This document shows positions 31,260 to 40,279 of a DNA stretch of 64,000 nucleotides, piece by piece. How positions within the stretch are numbered: position 1 is the first letter of the stretch; every line of letters starts with the position of its first letter. Source of the DNA: Collimonas rhizosphaerae (lineage in GTDB: Bacteria; Pseudomonadota; Gammaproteobacteria; Burkholderiales; Burkholderiaceae_D); assembly GCF_038896935.1 (NCBI RefSeq), contig NZ_JBANDC010000006.1, forward strand, positions 124,001-188,000, given 5' to 3'. The notes below the pieces were generated by a model, which ran no database searches, was not told where the DNA came from, and saw only the letters and a program-made list of their open reading frames with translations. The position numbers and the translations under genes are program-made.

Positions 31260-32521
31260 GACTGCACCTGCTTTTCAAACAGTTCGCGGAACACCGGATA
31301 GATCTCGCTGGCAGCCTGCACTTTTTTCATGGCAAACTGGGGATTGACCGCAGCGATCTGCTGATATTCTGTCCATAGGTTCTGTTCTTCGACGGTAACC
31401 TGGATGTAGGCGAAATAGCGCGAGCGCGGCAGTATTTCAAGTTCCAGCAGCTGCCGGCATTTGGGCGAATCGTCATTCCAGTTATCGCCGTCGGAGGCTT
31501 GCGCGCCGTAGATATTCCAGTCGCCCGGCGGATAACGGTCGTCGATGATCTGCTTCATCAGCTCCAGCGCGCTCGATACTACCGTGCCGCCGCTTTCCTG
31601 GGAATGAAAGAAGGTTTCTTCATCGACCTCGTCGGCGCGCGTGTGATGGCGGATGAAAACCACTTCGATATGTTCATAGTTACGGGTCAGGAACAGGTAA
31701 AGCAGGATAAAGAAACGCTTCGACAAGTCTTTGCGCTGCTCATCCATCGAGCCCGATACGTCCATCACGCAAAACATCACGGCCCGGCTTGACGGCTGCG
31801 GCACCTTGACCCGGTTGACGTAGCGCAGGTCGAAAGGATCGATGAACGGAATGCGCCAGATGCGCCCCTTCAGGTGATGGATATCGTCCTCCAGGCGCTT
31901 GATTTCATCACGCCGGTCTTGCGGATCGGCCTTGAGCGTCTCCATCAGCAATTCCAGCTCGCGCAGCTTGACCACCAGCGGCGAACCAAGCGCAATCCGG
32001 CGTCCCAGCGAGCTGCGCAGGGAACGCACGATGTCGATGTTGTTGGGCGTGCCGTCTGTCGAATAGCCGGCGCGCATGTTTTTCCAGCTCGGCACCGCCA
32101 GCAGGTTGGTCTTGATCAGGCGCGGCAACTCCAGGTCTTCAAAGAAATACTGCATGAATTCTTCGCGCGAGAGCTGGAACACGAACTCGTCTTCGCCTTC
32201 GCCGTGGTCGCTGGCCGAGCTGCCGCCACCGCCCTGGCCGCCTTCCGGGCGGGCAATGCGGTCGCCTTGCAGGTAATCCTGGTTGCCGGGATGGACCATC
32301 TCGCGCTTGCCGCCGGGGCCGTGGCCGAATACCGGTTCGCTGATGCCCTTGCGCGGGATGCTGATGCTCTTGGCGTTCTCGATTTCCTTGATGCCGCGGT
32401 CGCGCACGGCTTCCGTCACCGAGCGATGGATGGCCGCCCGGAAGCGCCGCAAGAAACGCTCCCGGTTGGCAATGCTTTTGTTCTTGCCAGACAGTCTACG
32501 GTCGATTATCTGATGCAACAC
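31256..32521 (-). CDS. yeaH: YeaH/DUF444 protein with von Willebrand-like domain
   Basis: Second gene of the prkA-yeaH-spoVR module. I place the start at GTG 32521 (read MLHQIIDRRLSGKNKS), eight nucleotides after AGGAG; this aligns with the usual family start MxxFIDRRLxGKNKS and gives 421 aa. An in-frame ATG at 32551 is possible but poorly placed. A Gly/Ser-rich acidic linker (GGQGGGGSSASDHGEGEDEF) precedes the core. The metal-site motif DVSGSMDEQRKDL (MIDAS-like) is followed by FIRHHTRADEVDEETFFHSQESGGT. Function is unknown beyond genetic links to stress and nitrogen starvation in enterobacteria. Confidence 0.9.
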   Translation of the reverse strand: MLHQIIDRRLSGKNKSIANRERFLRRFRAAIHRSVTEAVRDRGIKEIENAKSISIPRKGISEPVFGHGPGGKREMVHPGNQDYLQGDRIARPEGGQGGGGSSASDHGEGEDEFVFQLSREEFMQYFFEDLELPRLIKTNLLAVPSWKNMRAGYSTDGTPNNIDIVRSLRSSLGRRIALGSPLVVKLRELELLMETLKADPQDRRDEIKRLEDDIHHLKGRIWRIPFIDPFDLRYVNRVKVPQPSSRAVMFCVMDVSGSMDEQRKDLSKRFFILLYLFLTRNYEHIEVVFIRHHTRADEVDEETFFHSQESGGTVVSSALELMKQIIDDRYPPGDWNIYGAQASDGDNWNDDSPKCRQLLELEILPRSRYFAYIQVTVEEQNLWTEYQQIAAVNPQFAMKKVQAASEIYPVFRELFEKQVQS

Positions 32522-32578
32522 GGTCGGCTCTCCTAGGGTGAGTCGCTGCATTTATCCAATGCGTGCCCAATTCCCACC

Positions 32579-34501
32579 TTACGACGATTTGCGCACGCGC
32601 AGATACCATTCGCACAGCAAGCGCACCTGTTTCGGCGTGTAACCCTTGCTGACCATGCGATTGACGAAATCTTCATGCTTGCGCAATTCTTCGTTCGAAC
32701 CTTTGGCGTTGAATGAAATGACCGGTAACAAGTCTTCGGTATTCGAGAACATTTTCTTCTCGATCACCACGCGCAGTTTTTCGTAACTGGTCCAGAGCGG
32801 ATTCTTGCCGGCGTTCGAGACCCGTGCGCGCAACACGAAATTAACGATTTCGTTACGGAAATCCTTGGGATTGCTGATGCCGGCAGGTTTTTCGATTTTT
32901 TCCAGCTCGCCGTTCAAGGCCGCGCGGTCAAAGCTTTCGCCGGTGTCATGGTCGCGGAATTCCTGGTCCTGTATCCAGAAATCGGCATAGGTAACGTAGC
33001 GGTCGAAGACGTTCTGGCCGTATTCGGAATACGATTCCAGGTAGGCGGTCTGGATTTCCTTGCCGATGAACTCGGCATAACGCGTCGCCAGCGTATCTTT
33101 CACGTACGACAGGTATTTCTGCTCGACCTCTTGCGGGAACTGCTCGCGTTCGATCTGCTGTTCCAGCACATACATCAGGTGCACCGGATTGGCGGCCACT
33201 TCGGTCGAATCGAAATTGAATACGCGCGACAGTATCTTGAAAGCGAAGCGGGTCGAGACCCCGGTCATGCCCTCGTCGACACCGGCATAATCGCGGTATT
33301 CCTGGAACGACTTGGCTTTCGGATCGCTGTCCTTCAGGTTCTCGCCGTCATACACCTGCATTTTCGAGAAGATGCTGGAGTTCTCCGGCTCGCCCAGCCG
33401 CGTCAGGATGGAAAACTGCGCCATCATTTTCAGCGTGCCCGGCGCGCAGATCGCCTTGCCCAGCGATGAAGTGCGGATCAGCTTTTCGTAGATCTTGATT
33501 TCTTCCGACACCCGCAGGCAATACGGCACCTTGACGATGTAGATGCGATCCAGCAAGGCTTCGTTGTTCTTGTTGTTGCGGAACGCCTTCCATTCCGACT
33601 CGTTGGAGTGGGCCAGGATGATGCCGTCGAACGGGATCGCGCCGAAACCTTCGGTGCCCTTGAAATTGCCTTCCTGGGTTGCAGTCAGCAAAGGATGCAG
33701 CACCTTGATCGGCGCCTTGAACATTTCGACGAACTCCAGCAAACCCTGGTTCGACAGGCACAGCCCGCCGGAGTAGCTGTAGGCGTCGGCATCGTCTTGC
33801 GAATATTGCTCCAGCTTGCGGATATCGACCTTGCCGACCAGGGTGGAAATGTCCTGGTTGTTTTCATCGCCCGGCTCTGTCTTGGAAATCGCGACTTGCC
33901 GCAGGATCGACGGATAGCGTTTGACCACGCGGAACTTGCGGATGTCGCCGTTGAACTCATGCAGCCGCTTGACCGCCCACGGGCTCAGTATCGATTTGAG
34001 ATAGCGGCGCGGGATGCCGTACTGTTCTTCCAGGATGGCGCCGTCCTCTTCGTAATCGAACAGGCCCAGCGGCGACTCGTTGACCGGCGATCCCTTGAGG
34101 GAATAGAACGGCACATGCTCCATCAATTGTTTGAGGCGTTCGGCGATCGACGATTTGCCGCCGCCCACCGGACCGAGCAGATAGAGGATCTGCTTGCGTT
34201 CTTCCAGGCCTTGCGCCGCGTGCCGGAAATAAGCGACCACTTGTTCGATCACTTCTTCAGCGCCGTAGAATTCCTTGAACGCCGGATAGACCTTGAGCAC
34301 CTTGTTGGCAAAGATCCGCGACAAGGAAGGGTCGTGCCGCGTATCGACCTGATGCGGTTCGCCTATCGCCATCAGCATGCGTTCCCCGGCTGTTGCATAA
34401 CAGCTGGGGTCAGTCTTACAAAGCGCAAGATATTCTTCTAAGGAAAATTCTTCTTCTCTGGTTTTGTCGAACCGACTCGCAAAGCTGCTGTAGATATCCA
34501 T
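32579..34501 (-). CDS. prkA: PrkA-family serine protein kinase / AAA ATPase (YeaG-like)
   Basis: 640 aa, full length. The N-terminal AAA-like PrkA domain has Walker A LLGPVGGGKSS (Lys116) and downstream GLCLSNQGLLEFVEMFKAP and ILAHSNESEW. The C-terminal PrkA kinase-like domain starts about residue 400. Homologues autophosphorylate and act in starvation or stationary-phase responses; some are reported to act as proteases instead. First gene of the module: yeaH starts about 57 nt downstream. Upstream 34502-34653 is non-coding and must contain the promoter, although I see no clear sigma-54 or sigma-70 box. Confidence 0.94.
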   Translation of the reverse strand: MDIYSSFASRFDKTREEEFSLEEYLALCKTDPSCYATAGERMLMAIGEPHQVDTRHDPSLSRIFANKVLKVYPAFKEFYGAEEVIEQVVAYFRHAAQGLEERKQILYLLGPVGGGKSSIAERLKQLMEHVPFYSLKGSPVNESPLGLFDYEEDGAILEEQYGIPRRYLKSILSPWAVKRLHEFNGDIRKFRVVKRYPSILRQVAISKTEPGDENNQDISTLVGKVDIRKLEQYSQDDADAYSYSGGLCLSNQGLLEFVEMFKAPIKVLHPLLTATQEGNFKGTEGFGAIPFDGIILAHSNESEWKAFRNNKNNEALLDRIYIVKVPYCLRVSEEIKIYEKLIRTSSLGKAICAPGTLKMMAQFSILTRLGEPENSSIFSKMQVYDGENLKDSDPKAKSFQEYRDYAGVDEGMTGVSTRFAFKILSRVFNFDSTEVAANPVHLMYVLEQQIEREQFPQEVEQKYLSYVKDTLATRYAEFIGKEIQTAYLESYSEYGQNVFDRYVTYADFWIQDQEFRDHDTGESFDRAALNGELEKIEKPAGISNPKDFRNEIVNFVLRARVSNAGKNPLWTSYEKLRVVIEKKMFSNTEDLLPVISFNAKGSNEELRKHEDFVNRMVSKGYTPKQVRLLCEWYLRVRKSS

Positions 34502-34653
34502 ATCACCCCCGCATCAACGATGTTGCGAAAACAAATTGAAGATTATTTCTACCGAATTCGACCTCTTCAGATACGCACAGTTCCTTGGTCAGCCAGCTTC
34601 GTTTTTCGATGCGGCCCAGAAGAGGATTACACGATTTGATTCTAAACCTTTTT

Positions 34654-35910
34654 CTAAGATGCAACAGGGTTTTCTGTTTTTTCATTCCACGGTGCGACCT
34701 TGAATAAAATCAACATCCCCGGCAGCGCCAGCACAAAACATAAAATGAAAAAATGGAACCAGCCGGTTTCAGCAACAATATAACCGACCGAGGAATTGAT
34801 AAAGGTGCGCGGCACCGCAGCAAGGCTGGTAAACAGGGCGTATTGGGTCGCCGTGTAGCGCGGATCGGTGGTGCGCGCGATATAGGCCACGAAAGCGGCG
34901 GTGCCGAGGCCGACGCCGAACGCCTCGCCGCCGATCACGATGGCCAGCACCAGCGGATCCGGGCCGGCCTGGGCCAGCCAGGCAAAACCGAGGATGGTCA
35001 CAGCCTGCACCACGCCGAAGATCCACAAGGCGCGGTTAATCCCGATCTGCACCATCCAGATGCCGCCGACCAGGCCGCCGACCAGGCTGGCCCACAAGCT
35101 GGTGGTCTTGGAAATGACGCCGATCTGGGTCAGCGAAAAACCGAGATCGATATAAAACCTGGTAGCAAGCGCGGTCGCCATGCTGTCGCCGAGCTTGTAC
35201 AGGAAGATGAAAGCCAGCACCCACAACGCGCTGCGCCAGCCGTCGCGGGCGATGAATTCCTGGAACGGCAATACCACAGCCTGCCGCAGGTTCTTGGGCG
35301 GCGCGCCGTATACCGCCGGTTCCTTGATCATCAGGGTACAGACCAGGCCCGGCAGCATGAACCCTGCCGTGATCCAGAATACCGCTTGCCAGCTCATGTG
35401 GTCGGCCAGGAACAGCGACAAGGCGCCCGGCACCATGCCCGCTACCTTGTAGGCGTTGACGTTGATCGCCGCACCCAGGCCCTGCTCGCTGTCGGGCAGG
35501 ATCTCGCGCCGGTAGGCGTCGATCACGATATCCTGGCTGGCCGACAGGAACGCCACCAGCGACGCCATGAAGGCAATCGCCGCCACCTGGGCGTGCGGAT
35601 CAAGCATGCCCATGCTGCCGATGGCGACGAACAGGCTGGCCTGGGTCAGCATCATCCAGCTGCGCCGGCGGCCCAGCTTGCCGAAATGAAAGCGGTCCAT
35701 CAGCGGCGACCACAGGAATTTCCAGGTGTAGGGAAACATCACCAGCGCGAACAGGCCGAGCGCTTTCACATCAAGGCCGGATTTACTCAGCCAGGCTTGC
35801 AGCAAACTGAGCAGGATGAACAGCGGCAGGCCAGAACTGAAGCCGAGGAAGGCGCAGATCAGCATGCGCCGGTTGAGATAGTGATGCCAGGGATTTGAAT
35901 CTGATGTCAT
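34654..35910 (-). CDS. ampG: AmpG-type MFS muropeptide permease
   Basis: 418 aa, 12 predicted membrane helices. AmpG imports anhydromuropeptides for cell-wall recycling and influences AmpC induction. The N-terminus NRRMLICAFLGFSSGLPLFILLSLLQAWLSKSGL and the LMDRFHFGKLGRRRSWM loop are characteristic of AmpG (the usual form is PLMDRYxxPxLGRRRGWxL). ASQDIVIDAYRREIL is the second conserved block. The C-terminus is short compared with E. coli AmpG (about 490 aa). It lies upstream of prkA on the same strand with 152 nt between, so it is probably a separate unit. Confidence 0.88.
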   Translation of the reverse strand: MTSDSNPWHHYLNRRMLICAFLGFSSGLPLFILLSLLQAWLSKSGLDVKALGLFALVMFPYTWKFLWSPLMDRFHFGKLGRRRSWMMLTQASLFVAIGSMGMLDPHAQVAAIAFMASLVAFLSASQDIVIDAYRREILPDSEQGLGAAINVNAYKVAGMVPGALSLFLADHMSWQAVFWITAGFMLPGLVCTLMIKEPAVYGAPPKNLRQAVVLPFQEFIARDGWRSALWVLAFIFLYKLGDSMATALATRFYIDLGFSLTQIGVISKTTSLWASLVGGLVGGIWMVQIGINRALWIFGVVQAVTILGFAWLAQAGPDPLVLAIVIGGEAFGVGLGTAAFVAYIARTTDPRYTATQYALFTSLAAVPRTFINSSVGYIVAETGWFHFFILCFVLALPGMLILFKVAPWNEKTENPVAS

Positions 35911-35998
35911 GGATGCGCCCGCGGCGGCGGGAGTTCAGGATAAACCGCCAGGCTGCGGCTTCAGCAGCAGCCCGGCGGCATATCCTTTATTTTTTAGG

Positions 35999-36601
35999 TT
36001 ATTTCTTACGAAATCGGAATACCGCAAGACTACCACGCCAGTTTGGCAGCACCGAGATCGGCCGGCCATCGTGCAGGGCGACGCATTCGAGCACTTCCAG
36101 GCCGACTTCATTGGCCAGCTCTTCAAAATCCTTGATGGTGGCGCAGCGCAGGTTGGGCGTGTCATACCATTCGTAAGGCAAGGACTTGGACACCGGCATA
36201 CGCCCGCGCAACAGCGCTACCCGGTGCGGCCAGTAGGCAAAGTTGGGGAAGGAGACGATTGCTTCGCGGCCGACGCGGGCGATGTCGCGTAATACTCCTT
36301 CAACATTTTTCATCATCTGCAGCGCCGACAGGCACAGCACCGTGTCGAAGGCGTTGTCGGCGAACAGCGTCAATCCGGCTTCCATGTCTTGCTGGATCAC
36401 CGAAACGCCGCGCGCCACGCAGACCGGAATCTTGGCGTCGTCGATTTCGACGCCATAACCCGCGCATTGCTTGTCGGACTGCAGGTAATCGAGCATGACG
36501 CCGTCGCCGCACCCCAGGTCCAGCACCTGCGACTCGCCGCGCACCCAGTGCGCGATAAAGGCCAGGTCGGGCCGCAAGCTGCTCAATTGATCAAAATTCA
36601 T
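35999..36601 (-). CDS. metW: Methionine biosynthesis protein MetW
   Basis: 200-aa SAM-binding methyltransferase-fold protein, the usual partner of MetX in proteobacteria; it is thought to enhance MetX activity. The Rossmann motif QVLDLGCGDGVMLDYL at about residues 25-40 is intact, followed by GVEID, and LCLSALQMM and the terminal CVALHDGRPISVLPNWRGSLAVFRF are typical. A good AGGAG lies inside metX. It overlaps the metX 3' end by 11 nt, so translation is coupled. Confidence 0.95.
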   Translation of the reverse strand: MNFDQLSSLRPDLAFIAHWVRGESQVLDLGCGDGVMLDYLQSDKQCAGYGVEIDDAKIPVCVARGVSVIQQDMEAGLTLFADNAFDTVLCLSALQMMKNVEGVLRDIARVGREAIVSFPNFAYWPHRVALLRGRMPVSKSLPYEWYDTPNLRCATIKDFEELANEVGLEVLECVALHDGRPISVLPNWRGSLAVFRFRKK

Positions 36602-37787
36602 GTACTGCTCCTGCTGCTTCAGTCACTGCGCTCGGCGCCGCCGGCTGTTCCAGCTCCTGCCAGATCCGGTTGTAATATTCGCCCACCACGCTCATGTAAC
36701 GCGGATCGTCCAGCAAAAATGCATCGTGGCCGTGCGGAGCGTCGATCTCGGCGTAGCTGACGCGGCGCTTGTTGTTGACCAGGGCCTGCACTATTTCACG
36801 GCTGCGTTCCGGCGAAAAACGCCAGTCGGTCATGAACGAGACCAGCAGGAACTGCGCCTGGGTCTTGCTCAAGGCGAGGGTCAGGTCGCCGCCGTATTCC
36901 TTGGCCGGATCGAAATAATCGAGGGCCTTGGTGATCAGCAGATAGGTGTTGGCGTCAAAGTATTCGGAGAATTTGTCGCCCTGGTAGCGCAGATAGGATT
37001 CGATTTCAAAATCGATGCCGAAGCCGAACTGGTAGGCGCCGGAACGCAGGTCGCGGCCGAATTTCTCGGCCATGTCGTCATCCGACAGATAGGTGATGTG
37101 GCCCACCATGCGCGCCACCCGCAAACCGTTCTTGGGCACCACGCCATGGGCGTAATAATCGCCGCCATGGAAACCGGGATCGGTCAGGATAGCCTGGCGC
37201 GCGACGTCGTTGAAAGCAATGTTCTGCGCCGACAGCTTGGGGGTCGACGCAATCACCACGCAATGCCGCAGGCGGGTTGGATAAGCCAGGCTCCAGGCCA
37301 GCGCCTGCATGCCGCCCAGCGAACCGCCCATGACGGCGGCGAACTGCCTGATGCCAAGCGCATCGGCCAGGCGTGCTTGCGCTTGCACCCAGTCTTCCAC
37401 GGTCACCACCGGGAATTCCGCGCCGTATGGCTTGCCGGTGGCGGCATTGATGTGCATCGGACCGGTCGAACCGAAACAGGAACCCAGGTTGTTGACGCCG
37501 ATGACGAAGAACTTGCTGGTGTCGAGCGCCTTGCCCGGCCCCACCATGTTGTCCCACCAGCCGACATTCTTTTCATCGTCCTGGTACACGCCGGCGACGT
37601 GATGCGAGGCGTTCAGGGCGTGGCAGACCAGCACCGCATTCGACTTGTCGGCGTTGAGGCTGCCGTAGGTTTCATACACCAGCGTGTAATCCGCCAGCAG
37701 CGCGCCGCTTTGCAACTGCAGCGGCGTCGCGAAATGCATGGACTGCGGGGCTACTATTCCTTGGGACATGGCTGGTACGGTAGGCAT
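36591..37787 (-). CDS. metX: Homoserine O-acyltransferase MetX (probably succinyl-type)
   Basis: Activates homoserine for methionine synthesis. 398 aa, alpha/beta-hydrolase fold. Motifs are TLVYETYGSLNADKSNAVLVCHALNA in the N-terminal part, NNLGSCFGSTGP, and the nucleophile elbow GGSLGGMQALAW. The C-terminal catalytic residues are in PHGHDAFLLD. Betaproteobacterial MetX enzymes are often succinyltransferases. Arg in the TDWRFSPERS segment is the position I associate with succinyl-CoA preference, so I expect homoserine O-succinylation despite the traditional acetyltransferase name. It is preceded by its own promoter, SAM-II element and terminator. Confidence 0.93.
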   Translation of the reverse strand: MPTVPAMSQGIVAPQSMHFATPLQLQSGALLADYTLVYETYGSLNADKSNAVLVCHALNASHHVAGVYQDDEKNVGWWDNMVGPGKALDTSKFFVIGVNNLGSCFGSTGPMHINAATGKPYGAEFPVVTVEDWVQAQARLADALGIRQFAAVMGGSLGGMQALAWSLAYPTRLRHCVVIASTPKLSAQNIAFNDVARQAILTDPGFHGGDYYAHGVVPKNGLRVARMVGHITYLSDDDMAEKFGRDLRSGAYQFGFGIDFEIESYLRYQGDKFSEYFDANTYLLITKALDYFDPAKEYGGDLTLALSKTQAQFLLVSFMTDWRFSPERSREIVQALVNNKRRVSYAEIDAPHGHDAFLLDDPRYMSVVGEYYNRIWQELEQPAAPSAVTEAAGAVHEF

Positions 37788-37804
37788 GAGAGTTGTATGG
37801 AAAT

Positions 37805-37837
37805 AAAAAAAGCCCGAGAGCTTTCGCTAATCGGGCT
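37805..37837 (-). terminator. Intrinsic terminator in the metX leader
   Basis: On the minus strand AGCCCGA (37837-37831) pairs with TCGGGCT (37817-37811) around a 13-nt loop, followed by seven T ending at 37805, 18 nt before the metX ATG. An upstream copy, AAGCCC (37850-37845), could compete for the same GGGCTT arm and act as antiterminator. It therefore looks like the expression platform of the riboswitch rather than a gene-end terminator. Confidence 0.85.
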
Positions 37838-37859
37838 AAATTCTGGGCTTGTACGTCAA

Positions 37860-37962
37860 GCTCGCTTTAGCCGTATTTATTTGGCATCGCCTGGTCCTTG
37901 GACCGGGTGATGCCGCGCGCCCGCAAGCTGAGGTGGTGAAACCATTCAAATCGGCGCGATAA
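37860..37962 (-). ncRNA. SAM-II (SAM-alpha) riboswitch upstream of metX
   Basis: Minus-strand leader RNA. P1 is CGCGCC (37958-37953) with GGCGCG (37921-37916). Inside it are the conserved GATTTGA (37952-37946) and TTGC (37926-37923). After P1 comes AATAAATACGGCTAAA, matching the SAM-II consensus AUAAAU-N2-(A/G)GCUAAA. GCTTGC (37928-37923) can form the pseudoknot with GCGAGC (37865-37860). Two small accessory hairpins are inserted: TGGT/ACCA (37944-37934) in loop 1 and GGCATC/GATGCC (37914-37883) after P1. It binds SAM in known cases and lowers expression of methionine genes. The location directly before metX supports this. Confidence 0.85.
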
Positions 37963-37967
37963 GCTTA

Positions 37968-37996
37968 AGAATAACCAAGTCGGGGCCTGGCGTCAA
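37968..37996 (-). promoter_or_regulatory. Sigma-70 promoter of metXW
   Basis: TTGACG (37996-37991), 17-bp spacer, TATTCT (37973-37968) on the minus strand. The predicted start point, about 37961, coincides with the 5' edge of the riboswitch aptamer, which strengthens both calls. It lies just downstream of the ptsI stop codon. Confidence 0.75.
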
Positions 37997-38022
37997 ACCT
38001 GAACGCATGGAACAGGTAATTA

Positions 38023-39777
38023 TTATGCGGTCATGCGCATCTGGTTGACTGCCGCCGCAATCGCGCTCGGCTCGGTGTTGCGCAGGATTTTCCGGGTTTG
38101 CAGCGTCAGTTCGTCCAGGTCGCTGTTCAGTACTTCCTGCTTCACCGCCAGCAGCTGCGCCGGATGCATGGAAAATTCCAGCAAACCCATGCCCAGCAGC
38201 AATCGGGTGAACTTGACGTCGCCCGCCATTTCGCCGCAGACCGACACCGGGATGCCGGCCTTGCGCCCCAGCGCGATCACGGTCGACAGCAGGAACAGGA
38301 CCGCCGGGTGCAGCGGATTATACAAATGCGCTACTTCGTGGTCGACGCGGTCGATCGCCAGCGTGTACTGGATCAGGTCATTGGTGCCGATCGACAGGAA
38401 ATCCATGCGCTTGATGAACATCGGCAAGGCCAGCGCAGCTGCCGGGATTTCGATCATGGCGCCGGTCTGGATCGCCTCGTCGAAGGCGACGCCTTCATCG
38501 CGCAGCTGCTGCTTGGCTTGCGCGATCATGGCCAGGGTCTGGTCGATCTCGAAAGCATGCGCCAGCATCGGGATCAGCAGCTTGACCTTGCCAAAGGCCG
38601 AAGCGCGCAAGATTGCCCGCAGCTGCGTCAGGAACAGCTGCGGCTCGGCCAGGCAGTAGCGGATCGCGCGCAGGCCCAATGCCGGGTTGAGCGCGGTCTG
38701 TTCTTCGGTGTTGATGGGCTTGTCGGCGCCGACGTCCAGCGTGCGGATCGTCACCGGCCGGCCCTTCATCGCCGTTACTGCCTGCCGGTAGGATTCGAAC
38801 TGCTCATCCTCGGTCGGCAGCTCGTGCTGGGGGCCGATGCGGCCCATGAACAGGAATTCCGAACGGAACAGGCCGACCCCGCTGGCGCCGGCATCCATCG
38901 CCGCCGCGCAATCGCTGGGCAGTTCAATGTTGGCCAGCAGGCTGATTTCCGTGCCGTCCAGGGTCACCGCGCGGGTCTTCTTGATCTTGCCGAGTTTCCT
39001 GCGCGAACGCAGCAGGTGCACCTGCCGTTCGCGGTATTGTTTGAGTATCACTGTTGCCGGGTCGACAATGACAACACCGGCGTCGCCGTCGATGATGATC
39101 CAGTCGTCCTGCTTGATCAGGCGCGAAGCGTTGTTCATGCCGACCGCGGCCGGGATATCCAGGCTGCGCGCGACGATCGCGGTATGCGAATTCTGGCCGC
39201 CGAGGTCGGTGACGAAACCAGCGAACGCGCGGTCGCGGAACTGCAGCATGTCGGCCGGGGAAATGTCATAGGCGACCACCACGATATTGGCGAACGAAGC
39301 GCCGTCGCTGTCGACTTCCGGCAACCGGGTGGAGGTGCCGGTCAGCACTTTCAGCAGGCGTTCGCCCACCTGCAGCACATCCATCTTGCGCTCGCGCAGG
39401 TAGGTGTCTTCGATTTCATCGAACTGCGCCGACAATTCGTCGATCTGGGTTACCAGCGCCCACTCGGCGTTGTATTGGCGGTTGCGGATGATATCGAGCG
39501 ACATCTCGGCCAGCATCGGGTCCGACAGGATCAGCAGGTGGACGTCGACAAAGGCGCCCAGCTCGGGCGGCGATTCTTTCGGCAGGTCGGCGCGTATGGT
39601 CTGCAGCTCGGTACGCACCCTGGTGACGGCGTTCTGCAAGCGCTGGACTTCGGCTTCGACCTCGGTTTCGCCGATCAGGTAATGTTTGACGTCCATCGCC
39701 GCCGGCGCCAGCAGATGGGCGCGGCCGATCGCGATGCCGCGTGAAACCGGGATGCCGTGTAAGGTGAAAGATGCCAT
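38023..39777 (-). CDS. ptsI: PTS phosphoenolpyruvate-protein phosphotransferase (enzyme I)
   Basis: Takes phosphate from PEP and passes it to HPr. ATG at 39777 (MASFTLHGIPVSRGIAIG) gives 584 aa; TTG at 39789 is in frame but not the family start. The phospho-His198 lies in DLGGQNSHTAIVARS; the PEP-binding C-terminal domain has GVGLFRSEFLFMGR, KVKLLIPML, and FLSIGTNDLIQYTLAIDR with the catalytic VSVCGEMAGD. Order ptsM-ptsH-ptsI on one strand, with no sugar-specific EIIBC in view, suggests a mainly regulatory PTS. Confidence 0.96.
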   Translation of the reverse strand: MASFTLHGIPVSRGIAIGRAHLLAPAAMDVKHYLIGETEVEAEVQRLQNAVTRVRTELQTIRADLPKESPPELGAFVDVHLLILSDPMLAEMSLDIIRNRQYNAEWALVTQIDELSAQFDEIEDTYLRERKMDVLQVGERLLKVLTGTSTRLPEVDSDGASFANIVVVAYDISPADMLQFRDRAFAGFVTDLGGQNSHTAIVARSLDIPAAVGMNNASRLIKQDDWIIIDGDAGVVIVDPATVILKQYRERQVHLLRSRRKLGKIKKTRAVTLDGTEISLLANIELPSDCAAAMDAGASGVGLFRSEFLFMGRIGPQHELPTEDEQFESYRQAVTAMKGRPVTIRTLDVGADKPINTEEQTALNPALGLRAIRYCLAEPQLFLTQLRAILRASAFGKVKLLIPMLAHAFEIDQTLAMIAQAKQQLRDEGVAFDEAIQTGAMIEIPAAALALPMFIKRMDFLSIGTNDLIQYTLAIDRVDHEVAHLYNPLHPAVLFLLSTVIALGRKAGIPVSVCGEMAGDVKFTRLLLGMGLLEFSMHPAQLLAVKQEVLNSDLDELTLQTRKILRNTEPSAIAAAVNQMRMTA

Positions 39778-39960
39778 CTGGTCGCCCAATTTTATACATT
39801 GTGGAGCAGGACCCGGGAGACGCCTGGATCAACCTTGCGGCGAATTGCGCTCCCGGTGCGGCCCTGTCCTCAACTGACTAGATAAAACGTTTAAATTGCA
39901 AAGAAAATAATTGGGCAGTGCCCGGACACGCGTCTCGGCGCGTCCGTTCACAAATCAGGA

Positions 39961-40230
39961 TCATTCCCCCTCGCCGAACTTGTCTTGAATCAGCTGGTAT
40001 AAGGCATCAAAGCAGGTCTTCTCATCCTCGCCGTCGGCTTCCAGCAATATCGTGCTGCCCTTGCCGGCCGCCAGCATCATCACGCCCATGATCGACTTGG
40101 CGTTGACGCGGCGCTTGTTGCGGGTCATCCAGACTTCACTTTTGAATTTGCTTGCCAGTTGCGTAAATTTGGCTGACGCGCGAGCGTGCAAGCCGAGTTT
40201 GTTGATGATTTCGATTTCTTGTTGAATCAT
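39961..40230 (-). CDS. ptsH: PTS phosphocarrier protein HPr
   Basis: 89 aa from the ATG at 40230 (MIQQEIEIINKLGLHARASAKFTQ). Phospho-acceptor His15 and the regulatory Ser46 (NAKSIMGVMML) are both present at the standard positions, so HPr-kinase control is possible as in other betaproteobacteria. It lies between ptsM and ptsI, separated from ptsI by 183 nt without an obvious gene. Confidence 0.96.
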   Translation of the reverse strand: MIQQEIEIINKLGLHARASAKFTQLASKFKSEVWMTRNKRRVNAKSIMGVMMLAAGKGSTILLEADGEDEKTCFDALYQLIQDKFGEGE

Positions 40231-40279
40231 TTGTCTTTTATCTAATATTGGATTTATTGAAAGACCCGGCCCTGGCAAA

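Noticed and set aside
38098..39744. 548-codon open frame antisense to ptsI
   Set aside because: Low-complexity Gln/Arg/Asp shadow; ptsI has all its catalytic motifs.
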